Assembly: GCA_022844345.1 (NCBI GenBank)
Contig: JALHLU010000014.1
Coordinates: 24,605-88,604, forward strand
Origin: Hyphomonadaceae bacterium
Lineage (GTDB): Bacteria; Pseudomonadota; Alphaproteobacteria; Caulobacterales; Hyphomonadaceae
Length of the DNA stretch: 64,000 nucleotides
Direction: 5' to 3'
The notes under the pieces were generated by a model that saw only the letters and a program-made list of their open reading frames with translations, was not told the DNA's origin and ran no database searches. Below, one piece after another: positions 34,875 through 44,776 of the stretch. Numbering within the stretch: the first letter of the stretch is position 1; each line of letters starts with the position of its first letter. The translations under genes were made by a program, and so were the position numbers.

Positions 34875-35771
34875 ATGAGAATTCCCGATTGGGTGGTCTA
34901 TGCGATCGTATTGATCGCGATCGTTGGAACCCTGTTCTCCAGCGGGACAGGCGGCCGCGAGCGGCCGTTTTCAGTGCCGCGACCGGAAATCACCGAACCC
35001 TATTTCCCCGAACCGCTCGAGCCTGAAGACGACATCTTCGCCGAGCCAAGGCCGATGCCCGAGCCTGGCCCGCTTCTGCCGGACTCGCATCCATTCGACG
35101 AACGCGTCGTGGTGCAGGTCGACGATCCCGAAGACGGCATCGGCACGGCATTCTCCATCAATCAATCCGGCCTGTGGCTGACGGCGCGCCACGTCGTGGA
35201 CGGCTGTTCGCGCGTTGGCCTGGCGGTCGGCAACGGGCGAATGGTCCGCGTGGACGAGGTACGCACGTCTCCAGATACAGATCTTGCGCTCCTGGTAACC
35301 GACCGCGCGCCGGTGGCCCTGCAACTGGGCCTCGACCGCACCCTGCGCATCGGCGAGACCGCCTTCCATGTCGGTTTCCCGCAAGGCGAATCCGGAGAGG
35401 CCGTGTCCACGCTCGAATCGCGCTCCAATCTCATCACGCGCGGCCGCTACGAGATGGAAGAACCGGTGCTGGCCTGGTCAGAGCGTGACCGCTCTCAAGG
35501 CGTCGAAGGCTCGCTATCTGGCATGAGCGGGGGGCCGGTGTTCGATGTCGATGGCGCCGTGATCGGCGTCACGATTGCCGAAAGCCCGCGCCGTGGCCGC
35601 ATCTATTCAGCCGCGCCCGATTCCATTCGCCGCTTTCTGGACTCACAGGGCGAAGTCTCCTACGGCGGCGATGCGCGCCCGATCAGCGCATCGTCCTACG
35701 AGGCCGAGGCTGATCGACTGCGGGATGCACGCGCAGTTGTGAAGGTGCTTTGCCGCGTGAGTGAGCTGTGA
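34875..35771 (+). CDS. Membrane-anchored trypsin-like serine protease
   Basis: A 298-residue protein. One N-terminal helix (5-22) is a signal anchor, followed by a Pro/Glu linker. The protease domain has the triad: His in WLTARHVVDGC, Asp in DTDLALLV, Ser in GSLSGMSGGPVFD. The substrate pocket strand reads GVTIAESPRRGRIYSA. No PDZ domain is present, so it differs from DegP/HtrA. The active domain should be periplasmic. Its stop overlaps the pyrF start. Confidence 0.85.
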   Translation: MRIPDWVVYAIVLIAIVGTLFSSGTGGRERPFSVPRPEITEPYFPEPLEPEDDIFAEPRPMPEPGPLLPDSHPFDERVVVQVDDPEDGIGTAFSINQSGLWLTARHVVDGCSRVGLAVGNGRMVRVDEVRTSPDTDLALLVTDRAPVALQLGLDRTLRIGETAFHVGFPQGESGEAVSTLESRSNLITRGRYEMEEPVLAWSERDRSQGVEGSLSGMSGGPVFDVDGAVIGVTIAESPRRGRIYSAAPDSIRRFLDSQGEVSYGGDARPISASSYEAEADRLRDARAVVKVLCRVSEL

Positions 35772-36652
35772 ACGCAAGTTTTGCCGACAGACTGATCGGC
35801 CGAGTGCGGGAGCTTGGGCCGCTGTGCGTCGGCATTGATCCGCACCCCGCGCTGATCCCGCCGCTTTTTGGTCCACCGGGACCTCAGGCCGCGGCCAGTT
35901 GGGGCCTTGCCCTGCTGGAGCGCGCCGCAGGCAAGGCCGCCGTGGTGAAACCGCAGGCTGGCTTGTTCGAGCGCTGGGGGTCGAAGGGCCTTGCCGCGCT
36001 GGAACGCGTGTGCAGCGCCGCCGCAGCACAGGACATGATGGTAATCCTCGACGCCAAGCGCGGCGATATTGGCACCACGGCGGAAGGTTATGCCGAAGGC
36101 TATCTTGGCGCCGGTTCCTCGTGTCCGTGCGACGCGATCACGGTCAATCCGTACATGGGGGTCGATACCATCGAGCCGTTCGTGGCCGTTGCGGAGCGCG
36201 AAGGGAAGGGAGTCGTCGTGCTGGCGCGCACATCGAACCCCGGCTCGAAGGATTTCCAGGCGAAGCTGGTCGATGGCCTGCCGCTCTATCTTCATGTTGC
36301 GCGTTCACTGCTTCCAATGATCGCGCGTCTGCGAGGGAAGAGCGGGTGGTCCGGTCTTATGCTCGTCGCCGGCGCCACGGGACCCGAAGATGCAGCGGCC
36401 CTGCGCGAGGCGGCGGGCGATGCGCTCTTTCTCGTGCCCGGCTATGGCGCGCAGGGGGCAGGCGCTGCCGAAGCGGTCGCCGGTTTCGTGAATCGGGGAG
36501 GCGCACGTGAGGGCGGGGTTGTGAACGCGTCCCGGTCGGTTGCCTCGCCGCAGGGCGCGCTTGCCGCCAACTCCGCCGCCGAATGGAGCAAGCTGGTCGA
36601 TGCGGCCATCGCGGCTGCGCAGAATGAACTTCTCACTGCGACAAGGGCCTGA
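35768..36652 (+). CDS. pyrF: Orotidine 5'-phosphate decarboxylase, type 2
   Basis: A 294-residue protein starting with GTG 35768 that overlaps the protease stop (GTGA). CVGIDPHPALIPP, VVKPQAGLFERWG, MVILDAKRGDIGTTAEGYAE (catalytic Lys/Asp array) and ITVNPYMGVDTIEPF match the long type 2 form, as does FLVPGYGAQGAGA. It makes UMP from OMP in pyrimidine synthesis. Coupling to a protease gene looks incidental. Confidence 0.92.
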   Translation: MNASFADRLIGRVRELGPLCVGIDPHPALIPPLFGPPGPQAAASWGLALLERAAGKAAVVKPQAGLFERWGSKGLAALERVCSAAAAQDMMVILDAKRGDIGTTAEGYAEGYLGAGSSCPCDAITVNPYMGVDTIEPFVAVAEREGKGVVVLARTSNPGSKDFQAKLVDGLPLYLHVARSLLPMIARLRGKSGWSGLMLVAGATGPEDAAALREAAGDALFLVPGYGAQGAGAAEAVAGFVNRGGAREGGVVNASRSVASPQGALAANSAAEWSKLVDAAIAAAQNELLTATRA

Positions 36653-36744
36653 GACGGGACGCAGACGTTCCGTTGCGTAAATCGCCGTCCGCCAATCCTT
36701 TACCTGTTTGTGCCTATACTACGGATCGATGTCAGGGGATGTGC

Positions 36745-38283
36745 ATGTTGTCCGCGGAGGCGAGCAAGACTGCGTTGATCAAGCATCTCCGCAAGACGGT
36801 GATTGTCACCGCCATCATTCTCTTCGTTGTCCTGCCCTGCGACTACGTGCTGGCTGGCATTCTGTTCAAGGCGCCTGACCAAGAATACTCGGCCGCCCTG
36901 ACGGTCGCGATCACGCTTCTCGTTGCGCCGCCTTTCTCCTTTTTCCTGATCCGCCAGGGCGCGCGTCTTGAAGCGACGCAGGCCTCGCTTGCTGCAGAGC
37001 GAGCGCGGCGCCTGGCCGAGGTCGAGGCTGCACGCGATGCGGCCGAGGCGGCGACGCGGACCAAGAGCGAATTCCTCGCCAATATGAGTCACGAGATCAG
37101 GACGCCGCTCAACGGCGTTCTCGGCATGGCGCAGGCGCTCAACGCGCGCGATCTCGATCCTGAAGCCCGCGCCATGGTGTCGACCATCCGCGAGTCCGGC
37201 GCCACTCTGATGGCGATCCTCAACGATGTGCTCGACCTGTCCAAGATCGAGGCGGGGAAGCTTGAGATATCTCCGATCGACGCAAGCCCGATGCAGACGC
37301 TCCGGCAGGTGCACGCGCTGTTCATGCCGGCGGCCAATGAGAAACACGTCCGGTTCGACATCGTCAGCGACGTGCCGGCCGGGTTGCGCCTCAGCTACGA
37401 TCCGGTTCGTGTCCGCCAGTGTGTGTCCAACCTTGTTTCCAACGCTGTGAAGTTCACCCGCGAGGGCGGGATTGATGTCTCCCTGTCGATGGCGCCAGCA
37501 GAAGCGGGCCGCACGCGCGTCTTCATCACGGTCGCCGATACCGGCATCGGGATGGATGAGGACGCCAGCGTGCGCCTTTTCCAGGCATTCAGCCAGGCCG
37601 ATGGCTCGACCACGCGCGAGTTCGGCGGCACCGGTCTTGGTCTAGCCATCTCGCGCCGCCTTGCGCGTATGATGGGCGGCGACATTGAGGTTCACTCGAA
37701 ACCCGGCGAAGGCTCCGTTTTCACGCTCTCCTTCCTGGCGGGCCCCGCCTTGGGGCAGGCTGGCGAGCAGCCGGCTGAAAACTCGCCGGCCTCTTCCGGC
37801 GTAACTCACCTGCGTGGCGCGCGCGTCCTCCTCACTGACGACAACGCAGTCAACCGCCAGGTCGTGCGCATGTTCATCCAGCCGCAGGGAGCTATCATCA
37901 CGGAAGCCTGCAATGGTCTCGAAGCGCTGCAGGCACTCGCACGCGAAGCGTTCGATCTTGTTCTGCTCGATGTTCATATGCCGGTCATGGACGGCGTCGA
38001 AGCGATCCGCCGCATCCGGTCCTCGCAAGGCGACTGGCGCGCCATTCCGGTCATCGCACTCACCGCGGACGCGATGACCGGCGACCGCGAGCGCCTGATC
38101 GGCCTTGGCATGACGGGTTATGTCTCCAAGCCGATTGACCAGTCTGAATTGCTGTCGACGATCAGCCGCACGCTTGGCGGCGGCTCGCCTGCGTTGAACG
38201 CCCCCACTGCTCCCGCCGCGCCTGCCGATGCGGGCATCAACCTGGACGATATCCTGGCCGACCTCGACCGTCTCGCCGGATAG
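36745..38283 (+). CDS. Membrane hybrid histidine kinase
   Basis: A 512-residue protein. Two membrane helices (about 16-36 and 50-72) are followed by a coiled coil (75-110). HisKA has NMSHEIRTPLNGVLGMAQAL; HATPase has NLVSNAVKFT, DTGIGM and GGTGLGLAISRRL. A receiver domain carries LTDDNAVNRQ, VLLDVHMPVMDG and VSKPID, and a short Ala/Pro tail follows. ATG 36745 is chosen for the AGGGG 7 nt upstream. No sensor domain is evident beyond the membrane segments, and no regulator gene is adjacent. Confidence 0.9.
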   Translation: MLSAEASKTALIKHLRKTVIVTAIILFVVLPCDYVLAGILFKAPDQEYSAALTVAITLLVAPPFSFFLIRQGARLEATQASLAAERARRLAEVEAARDAAEAATRTKSEFLANMSHEIRTPLNGVLGMAQALNARDLDPEARAMVSTIRESGATLMAILNDVLDLSKIEAGKLEISPIDASPMQTLRQVHALFMPAANEKHVRFDIVSDVPAGLRLSYDPVRVRQCVSNLVSNAVKFTREGGIDVSLSMAPAEAGRTRVFITVADTGIGMDEDASVRLFQAFSQADGSTTREFGGTGLGLAISRRLARMMGGDIEVHSKPGEGSVFTLSFLAGPALGQAGEQPAENSPASSGVTHLRGARVLLTDDNAVNRQVVRMFIQPQGAIITEACNGLEALQALAREAFDLVLLDVHMPVMDGVEAIRRIRSSQGDWRAIPVIALTADAMTGDRERLIGLGMTGYVSKPIDQSELLSTISRTLGGGSPALNAPTAPAAPADAGINLDDILADLDRLAG

Positions 38284-38452
38284 CACGCAAAAGACTGCCG
38301 CTTGCCCCAGGCAGGCTGTCCCAGCGTCCAGAATGTAGACGAGCACGCACCGCGCCATCGCACCTGCAGCATTGGCGAACGCCCTTTGCAAAATCTCTAT
38401 CGCCGTGCTGAATCTCCGGCATGTCCGGTCACGGGACGCGGGAGGATGCAAG

Positions 38453-40660
38453 TTGATCAGATTTCCATCGAGCAGGCTGTCTGGCGCTCTCATGAGCAGT
38501 CTTGCGCTGTTGGCGCTGGCTGCGTGCGGCGAGGCGAAACTGCCGGCGATCACGGCTGCCGAAGTGAATGGCCAGGCGATCATAGACGCCGACAAGCGGC
38601 CTGAAATCTGGATCAGCCACGGCCGCACCTATTCCGAGCAGCGCTATTCGCCGCTGAAGCAGATCAACGCCGATACCGTGAAGGATGTCGGCATCGCCTG
38701 GACGGCGACGCTCGACACCAATCGCGGCATGGAAGCGACCCCCATCGTTGTCGATGGCGTGATGTACCTCACCTCGGCCTGGTCGGTCGTCTATGCCTAC
38801 GACGCGAAGACGGGCGAGCGGCTCTGGAAGTTCGATCCCAAGGTCGACAAGGCGCGTGGCGTGTCAGCCTGCTGCGACGTGGTCAACCGCGGTGTCGCGA
38901 TCTGGGAAGGCATGGTCTATGTCGGCACGATCGACGGCCGCCTGATCGCGCTCGACGCATCGCGCACTGAAGGCGTCACGGAGGTTGCCGGCGAGAAGGT
39001 CAAGACGCCGGTCTGGGACGAGATCACCGTCGACCAGTCGCGACCCTATACGATCACCGGCGCGCCGCGCGTCATCAAGGGCAAGGTCATCATCGGCAAT
39101 GGCGGCGCCGAGTTCGGCGTGCGCGGCTACATTTCCGCCTACGACGCCAAGACAGGCAAAATGGCCTGGCGCTTCTTCACCACGCCCAATCCGGCGAAGC
39201 TGGCCGACAACGCCGCCTCCGACAAGATCTTCGCCGAGAAGGCCAACGCGAGCTGGGGCGACACCGGTGAATGGACCGAGACCGGCGGCGGCGGCACGGC
39301 GTGGGACGCCATGGCGTATGATCCCGAGCTCGACATCCTCTATGTCGGCATCGGCAACGGCACGCCGTGGAACCGCGAGCGCCGCGATCCGTCGGGCGGC
39401 GACAACCTGTTCCTGTCGTCCATTCTCGCGCTCAAACCCGAGACCGGCGAATACGTCTGGCACTACCAGACCACGCCTGGCGAATCCTGGGACTATACGG
39501 CGACGCAGCACATCATCCTCGCCGACATCAAGATCGGCGACGCGGTGCGCAAGGTTGCCATGCAGGCCCCGAAGAACGGCTTCTTCTACGTGCTCGACCG
39601 TGCAACCGGCGAACTGCTCTCGGCTGACAAGTTCCAGGCCGACGTCAACTGGGCGACAAGCGTCGATCTCGCCACGGGCCGCCCTGTCGAGACGCCGGGC
39701 GTGCGTTACATCGAAAGCCCATTCGCAACGATCCCGGGTCCACTCGGCGCCCACAACTGGCATCCGATGTCGTTCAGCCCGGATACGGGCCTCGTCTACA
39801 TCCCTGCGCATACCATTCCGCAGATCTACGCGGACCAGGCCGATTTCACCTATCGCCCCGGCTTCTGGAACACCGGCGTCGAATTCGCCGGCGCTCCGGG
39901 GCCGACGCCGACGCTGAACGAACGCCTCGCGGGCCGTGCGGCGCTGAAGGGACAGCTGGTTGCGTGGGATCCCGTTGCCAAGGCGCCGCGCTGGGTGGTC
40001 GATTATCCCAACGCATGGAATGGCGGTATCCTGTCCACCGGAGGCGGCCTTGTCTTTCAGGGCGGCCTCGACGGAAAATTCCGCGCTTATGACGCGGCCG
40101 CCGGCGGCGCGCCCAAGTGGGAGATCGACGCGCAGTATCCGGTGATGTCAGGCCCGATCAGCTACGAGATCGATGGCGAGCAGTATATCGCCGTCACGGC
40201 CGGGTGGGGCACGGCGCTTCCCGTCACGGGCGGCGGCAATGCGATCCCGAAGATCGGCTCGCCCGAACTTGGCCGTGTGCTGGTCTTCAAGATCGGCGGC
40301 ACGGTGAAGCTTGAACCGTACGAAGTGTTCGAGGTCGACAAGGTCGCGGCCGCCGAGGACTTCGGCAATGCGGCCCAGCTCGATCATGGCCGCGTGCTGT
40401 TTGATCGCAACTGCATGGTCTGCCATGGCCCGCTGGTCGTATCGAGCGGCGCCATCCAGGACCTGCGCTGGGCCCAATCACCCGGCACGAAGGAAGAGTT
40501 CGCGGAGGTCGTGCTCGGCGGCAAATACGCCAGCGCGGGGATGGCCAGCTTCGCGGCCACGCTGTCGCCCGATGATGCTGAATCGGTCCGCGCCTACATC
40601 ATCAACCGCGCCAACGAGGATGCCGCCGCCTACGCCGCGCAGGAGCCGCCCGCGCAGTAG
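38453..40660 (+). CDS. PQQ-dependent alcohol dehydrogenase with C-terminal cytochrome c, lipid-anchored
   Basis: A 735-residue quinohaemoprotein. TTG 38453 with GGAGG 7 nt upstream gives a lipoprotein signal (SSLALLALAAC, Cys25). The eight-bladed propeller has ISHGRTYSEQRYSPLKQIN, the vicinal disulfide pair Cys140-Cys141 (SACCDVV), PWNRERRDPSGGDNLFLSS with the catalytic-region Asp, and tryptophan-docking repeats such as GGLVFQGGLDGKFRAYD. Residues 654-659 (CMVCHG) bind haem c. It oxidises an alcohol in the periplasm and passes electrons to its own haem. The substrate cannot be told from sequence. A terminator follows. Confidence 0.88.
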   Translation: MIRFPSSRLSGALMSSLALLALAACGEAKLPAITAAEVNGQAIIDADKRPEIWISHGRTYSEQRYSPLKQINADTVKDVGIAWTATLDTNRGMEATPIVVDGVMYLTSAWSVVYAYDAKTGERLWKFDPKVDKARGVSACCDVVNRGVAIWEGMVYVGTIDGRLIALDASRTEGVTEVAGEKVKTPVWDEITVDQSRPYTITGAPRVIKGKVIIGNGGAEFGVRGYISAYDAKTGKMAWRFFTTPNPAKLADNAASDKIFAEKANASWGDTGEWTETGGGGTAWDAMAYDPELDILYVGIGNGTPWNRERRDPSGGDNLFLSSILALKPETGEYVWHYQTTPGESWDYTATQHIILADIKIGDAVRKVAMQAPKNGFFYVLDRATGELLSADKFQADVNWATSVDLATGRPVETPGVRYIESPFATIPGPLGAHNWHPMSFSPDTGLVYIPAHTIPQIYADQADFTYRPGFWNTGVEFAGAPGPTPTLNERLAGRAALKGQLVAWDPVAKAPRWVVDYPNAWNGGILSTGGGLVFQGGLDGKFRAYDAAAGGAPKWEIDAQYPVMSGPISYEIDGEQYIAVTAGWGTALPVTGGGNAIPKIGSPELGRVLVFKIGGTVKLEPYEVFEVDKVAAAEDFGNAAQLDHGRVLFDRNCMVCHGPLVVSSGAIQDLRWAQSPGTKEEFAEVVLGGKYASAGMASFAATLSPDDAESVRAYIINRANEDAAAYAAQEPPAQ

Positions 40661-40680
40661 TCTTCGAAGCTGGAATGAGA

Positions 40681-40712
40681 AAGGCCCGGAGCAATGCTCC
40701 GGGCCTTTTTTT
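40681..40712 (+). terminator. Rho-independent terminator after PQQ dehydrogenase
   Basis: A GGCCCGGAGC / GCTCCGGGCC stem with 3-nt loop is followed by seven T. It sits 20 bp after the stop codon and between convergent genes; the A-rich left side may also help stop the minus-strand transcript. Confidence 0.9.
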
Positions 40713-40733
40713 GTTGCGTTCGGTTGCGGCCCT

Positions 40734-41363
40734 TTATTTCGGATTGCAGAAATTCAGGAAGTCACGCGCCGCGCCCGGGAAATCCTTCAGCGATCCGATG
40801 TGCTTGGCCTGCACCTGTGCGGACGCATCCTTCACCAGCGACCATTCCACTTCGCCGCGGTCCGACACGAACGACACCATGTCCAGCTGCCCCAGCGCCG
40901 CGAGGTCGGCCGAAGAGATCGGGAAGACGAAATCCGTGTCGGTCGAACGTGGGTTCGCTTCGAATTTCCCATTCACCTCGCGCATGCTGGCCCCGGTGCG
41001 AAGGCGAAAGGTCGCCGGCTGGCCGGCGCGCGCCACATCCTGCTTGCCGACGCGCACGGTGATCCCGCCATTGGCGGCATTGCACTTGATCACCATGCCC
41101 ATCGGGTTGTCGGCATCGGTAGCGCTGACGCTGACAAGAGCCAGAAGCGGATCTTCCGGAATCAGCCGCTCTTCAGCAACCCAGTGGGAGGTGGCCGCGA
41201 TATTGAGCAGCGTCATTCCGGCAGGATCGGCCGCCGCGGGCGCAGGCGAAGCTGCACCGGCAGGTGTTGCGCCCGTTCCGCCATCTGGCGCGGCTGCGGG
41301 GGTTGATGCGCATGCGGCCGCGAGAAGGCCTGCGGCAGCGGCGAGAACAGTTCGGCTGAACAT
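40734..41363 (-). CDS. Hypothetical lipoprotein
   Basis: A 209-residue protein from ATG 41363. VLAAAAGLLAAACAST is a lipoprotein signal, then an Ala/Pro/Gly linker to residue 48. The globular part contains HWVAEERLIPEDPLLALV and KCNAANGGITVRVG. No family is recognised. Position opposite the PQQ dehydrogenase gives no functional hint. Confidence 0.7.
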   Translation of the reverse strand: MFSRTVLAAAAGLLAAACASTPAAAPDGGTGATPAGAASPAPAAADPAGMTLLNIAATSHWVAEERLIPEDPLLALVSVSATDADNPMGMVIKCNAANGGITVRVGKQDVARAGQPATFRLRTGASMREVNGKFEANPRSTDTDFVFPISSADLAALGQLDMVSFVSDRGEVEWSLVKDASAQVQAKHIGSLKDFPGAARDFLNFCNPK

Positions 41364-41419
41364 CGTTTTTCCCCTTTTTGCGTAGACTGTGGACGTATCG
41401 CGTCCCTGGTCCATTCGTC

Positions 41420-42412
41420 TCAGATGGTGATGACAACTTTGCCCTTTGCGCGGCGTTCCGACAGCTCCTTTATGGCGTCGGCGGCGCGTTCAAGAGGATA
41501 ACGATTGGAAATGTGGGGCTTGATCTTTCCGTCACGGTAAAGCTGGAAAAGGTCGGCCAGGTTGTTCGCGTGACCTTTCGGGTCACGCGCCACGAATGCG
41601 CCCCAGAACACGCCCACGATCTGGCAGGACTTCAGCAGCGTGAGATTGAGCGGCAGTTTCGGAATGCCCGCCGGGAAGCCGATCACCAGGAAACGCCCGT
41701 CCCAGTTCAGCGCGCGCACGGCCGGCTCGGCATAATCGCCGCCGACGCCATCATATACCACGTCAACGCCGCCGCCGCCGAGTTCCTTGATCTTGTCGGA
41801 GAACTCTTTCTGCTGGTCGCGGCTCAGCGGGTTCTGCGGATAGACGAGGCCCTTGTGGGCGCCCTTGGAGATGCAGAAGTCCACCTTGTCCTGTGATGAT
41901 GCGGCGGCGATCACGGTCGCGCCCATTGCGACGCCAAGCTCGACGGCTGCAAGGCCAACGCCGCCCGCGGCGCCCAGCACGAGCAGTGTCTCGCCCGGCT
42001 TGATGTGCGCGCGATCCTTCAGCGCATAGTGCGACGTGCCATAGGTCATCAGCAGAGCCGCCGCTTCATCGAACGGCATGAAGTCAGGCAGCATGTTCAT
42101 GCGGCTGGCGTGAACGAGGATTTCCTCCGCCATGCCGCCTGCTCCGGTCGAACCGAACACCTTGTCGCCCACCTTGAACGCGGTGACGCCTTCGCCGACC
42201 GCCTTCACCACGCCCGAAATCTCACCACCCGGGGAGAACGGGCGCGGCGGCTTGTACTGATACATGTCCTGGATGATCAGGAAGTCGGGAAAGTTCACCC
42301 CAACGGCCTTTACGGAGACAACGATCTCGCCCTTGCTTGGCGTCGGCGAGGGTACATCCTCCAGCACCAGCGTATCGGGCAGGCCCGGGGCCTTGGACAG
42401 AACGGCTTTCAT
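41420..42412 (-). CDS. NADPH:quinone oxidoreductase-type MDR dehydrogenase
   Basis: A 330-residue medium-chain reductase without the structural zinc Cys cluster. The N-terminal catalytic fold has VKAVGVNFPDFLIIQDMYQ, FSPGGEISGVV and GDKVFGSTG. The Rossmann fold has VLGAAGGVGLAAVELG and GVDVVYDGVGGD; the C-terminus ends AKGKVVITI. The family reduces quinones or enoyl thioesters with NADPH. The exact substrate is unknown. Confidence 0.88.
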   Translation of the reverse strand: MKAVLSKAPGLPDTLVLEDVPSPTPSKGEIVVSVKAVGVNFPDFLIIQDMYQYKPPRPFSPGGEISGVVKAVGEGVTAFKVGDKVFGSTGAGGMAEEILVHASRMNMLPDFMPFDEAAALLMTYGTSHYALKDRAHIKPGETLLVLGAAGGVGLAAVELGVAMGATVIAAASSQDKVDFCISKGAHKGLVYPQNPLSRDQQKEFSDKIKELGGGGVDVVYDGVGGDYAEPAVRALNWDGRFLVIGFPAGIPKLPLNLTLLKSCQIVGVFWGAFVARDPKGHANNLADLFQLYRDGKIKPHISNRYPLERAADAIKELSERRAKGKVVITI

Positions 42413-42470
42413 CGTGATCGTCTCCGCAAGTCAGAACGCCCGGCTGCCTTAGCGGAGGTATCTCTGCCTG

Positions 42471-43031
42471 TCATCCCGCATGCGATTTGGCCGCCGCCGG
42501 ATCGGGCGCGAGTTTGCGCTCCATGAAACGCCAGTTGTAATGAACTTCGGCCGGCACTTCCGCGCCCTCATAGGCCTGCCGGTCCACGAAACCCTCCGAC
42601 GCGTAGAGTTTATGGGCTGACGTCATGAACGGCGCTGAGTCGAGCCGCATGGAAGTATATCCGAATGAGGCAGCATCTGCGATCAGCCGTTTGACGATGA
42701 TCGCTCCGAGCCCGCCGCCGCGCTGGTCCGGCCGCACGAACACGCGCTTCATCTCGGACGCCCCGTCAAGCGTCCGCCGCCCGCCGCCCATGCCGGCCAG
42801 CTGGCCGTTGCGGCGCACGATGTAGAACACGCCCTCCGGCGGCCGCGCCGCGCACAGCTTGTCGAGCGAGCCTGCCACATACTCTGGTATCGATTGTCCC
42901 AGCAGGGCGGGCAGCGTCACCCCGAAATCATGCCGTATGTTTGCATCCAGCCAGTCAAGATACTGGCTATTCAACTCGGTCAGGGCCGAACGGTCGCGCG
43001 TAAGGTCGGCGATATCGAAAATGATTGCCAT
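42471..43031 (-). CDS. GNAT-family N-acetyltransferase
   Basis: A 186-residue protein from ATG 43031. GVFYIVRRNGQLAGMGGGRR is the central strand pair, and MKRVFVRPDQRGGGLGAIIV is the acetyl-CoA pyrophosphate loop (motif A). SMRLDSAPFMTSAHKLYASE is motif B. The substrate is not predictable. In-frame codons extend upstream but would run into the region of the divergent hydrolase gene. Confidence 0.88.
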   Translation of the reverse strand: MAIIFDIADLTRDRSALTELNSQYLDWLDANIRHDFGVTLPALLGQSIPEYVAGSLDKLCAARPPEGVFYIVRRNGQLAGMGGGRRTLDGASEMKRVFVRPDQRGGGLGAIIVKRLIADAASFGYTSMRLDSAPFMTSAHKLYASEGFVDRQAYEGAEVPAEVHYNWRFMERKLAPDPAAAKSHAG

Positions 43032-43152
43032 GCGATCAATGCTAGCCCGTATCGGACACTGCCGCCACACACCGGTCTTGCGTTGGGCTTTCGGGTCTGA
43101 AACCTTCTGACCAAGCAGGTTCAGTAGAGACTGCGCTTCGGGAGAGAACCAG

Positions 43153-44226
43153 ATGATTCGATCGATGACGCGCCGGCTGGTCGGTGTAGCACTGGCTGGC
43201 GCCGCACTCGCCCTCGCGGCGTGCGCCACGGCGCCATCCGAAACCACGCCTGCGCCGGTCGACGGTGTCGCGTTCCGCATGGTTGAGACCAACGGCATCA
43301 CCCTGCGCGTCGCCGAAATGGGCGAGGGGCCTCTCGTGGTGCTCGTACATGGCTGGCCGGAAAGCTGGTATTCCTGGCGCCACCAGATCCCGGTCATCGC
43401 CGCTGCTGGTTACAAAGTCGTCGCGCCCGACATGCGCGGCTTTGGCGGCTCGGACAAACCGCCCAATGTCGACGACTACGATGTGAAGGATCTCGCTGGC
43501 GACATCGTCGGCCTTCTCGACGCGTATGGCGCCGAGAAGGCGATCATCATCGGCCATGACTGGGGCTCGATCGCTACCTGGAACAGCGTGCTGCTCCATC
43601 CCGATCGCTTCTCGGCCATGATCGCGATGAGCGTTCCCAATGGCGGCCGCGGCAATTCCTCACCCATGGCTGCAATGCGCGCCGCCAATGGCGAGAACTT
43701 CTACTACATTCTCTATCATCAGGAGCCGGGCGTTGCCGAAGCCGAGTACGACGCTGATCCGCGCGGGCTGCTGTTGCGCATCTATGCGCCGATGGATGCG
43801 CCGCGCGATCCGTCGCAGATCACGGATCCCAAGGCATCGGCCGGCGGCTGGATACCCCGCCTTGGCAAGCCGAAGCAGCTGCCGGGCTGGCTCACCGAGA
43901 AGGATCTCGACTATTTTGCTTCCGAGTTCGAACGTGCGGGCTTCCGGGGCGGCGTGAACTACTACCGGAACATCGAGCGCAACTGGGAGATCACCCCCGA
44001 ACTCACGGGCGCCCGGATCAAGGTTCCCGTGGCTTTCATCGCCGGCACGGAAGACATCGTCATCCGCGGCGCGAAGGAGCCGATGCTCCGCGGGCAGATG
44101 ACCCGCGTGGCTGACGACCTGCGGGGCGTTACACTCGTTCCCGGCGCCGGCCACTGGATCCAGCAGGAGAAGCCGCAGGAGACAAACGCGTTCGTCCTCG
44201 ATTTCCTCGCCGGCCTGAAAGAGTAG
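43153..44226 (+). CDS. Epoxide-hydrolase-like alpha/beta hydrolase, lipoprotein
   Basis: A 357-residue protein. VALAGAALALAACATAP is a lipoprotein signal. The fold shows LVHGWPESWYSWRHQ (oxyanion HGxP), MRGFGGSDKP, IIGHDWGSIATW (nucleophile Asp) and GAGHWIQQEKPQE (catalytic His). The Asp nucleophile and HGWP match epoxide hydrolases rather than esterases. Lipid anchoring of such an enzyme is uncommon but the lipobox is clear. Confidence 0.85.
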   Translation: MIRSMTRRLVGVALAGAALALAACATAPSETTPAPVDGVAFRMVETNGITLRVAEMGEGPLVVLVHGWPESWYSWRHQIPVIAAAGYKVVAPDMRGFGGSDKPPNVDDYDVKDLAGDIVGLLDAYGAEKAIIIGHDWGSIATWNSVLLHPDRFSAMIAMSVPNGGRGNSSPMAAMRAANGENFYYILYHQEPGVAEAEYDADPRGLLLRIYAPMDAPRDPSQITDPKASAGGWIPRLGKPKQLPGWLTEKDLDYFASEFERAGFRGGVNYYRNIERNWEITPELTGARIKVPVAFIAGTEDIVIRGAKEPMLRGQMTRVADDLRGVTLVPGAGHWIQQEKPQETNAFVLDFLAGLKE

Positions 44227-44278
44227 TCCCTTGCGCCGGGGCGTTGACACGCAGCCTGCCGATCAGGCTTCTGCCGGC

Positions 44279-44776
44279 ATGAAGCAGATACGCGGATATT
44301 TCGGGGTCGGGGTGGAGTCCCTCTCCAAGCCCATGAACCTGGGCGCGCTGCAGCGCACCGCGCATGCGTTCGGCGCTGCGTTCACCTTCACCGTCTCGGC
44401 TGCGCCCAAGATTCGCGTGATGCACAATGCCGACACGTCGAAGTCCGACCTGCATGTGCCCTGGTATCTGTGGGATTCGATCGAGGAGATGCAGCTTCCG
44501 CGTGGATGCCAGCTGGTCGGCGTGGAGCTGACAGACGACGCTGTCGAGCTCCCGGCCTTCCGCCATCCGATCCGCGCCGCCTATGTCATGGGCGGGGAGG
44601 CGAGGGACCTTTCGCCGGAAATGCAGGCGCGCTGCGCCCATATCGTAAAAATCCCGACACGGTTCTGCATCAATGTCGGCCTCGCGGGCGCGCTGGTGAT
44701 GTATGACCGCGTACTGTCGATGGGCAACTGGCCGCGGCGCCCGGTTGCGTCGGGCGGACCTGTCGGCGAGGGCTGA
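44279..44776 (+). CDS. TrmH/SpoU-family RNA methyltransferase
   Basis: A 165-residue protein. KPMNLGALQRTAHAFGA is motif 1 with the conserved Asn and Arg, AAYVMGGEARDLS is motif 2, and KIPTRFCINVGLAGALVMYD is motif 3 of the trefoil-knot SAM-binding fold. It lacks an extra N-terminal RNA-binding domain. It probably 2'-O-methylates a tRNA or rRNA ribose; the target is unknown. ATG 44279 is chosen as the first Met before the knot domain. Confidence 0.85.
   Translation: MKQIRGYFGVGVESLSKPMNLGALQRTAHAFGAAFTFTVSAAPKIRVMHNADTSKSDLHVPWYLWDSIEEMQLPRGCQLVGVELTDDAVELPAFRHPIRAAYVMGGEARDLSPEMQARCAHIVKIPTRFCINVGLAGALVMYDRVLSMGNWPRRPVASGGPVGEG

Noticed and set aside
38864..39811. Long minus-strand frame opposite the PQQ dehydrogenase
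   Set aside because: Antisense shadow of a well-supported gene; no ribosome binding site or domain.
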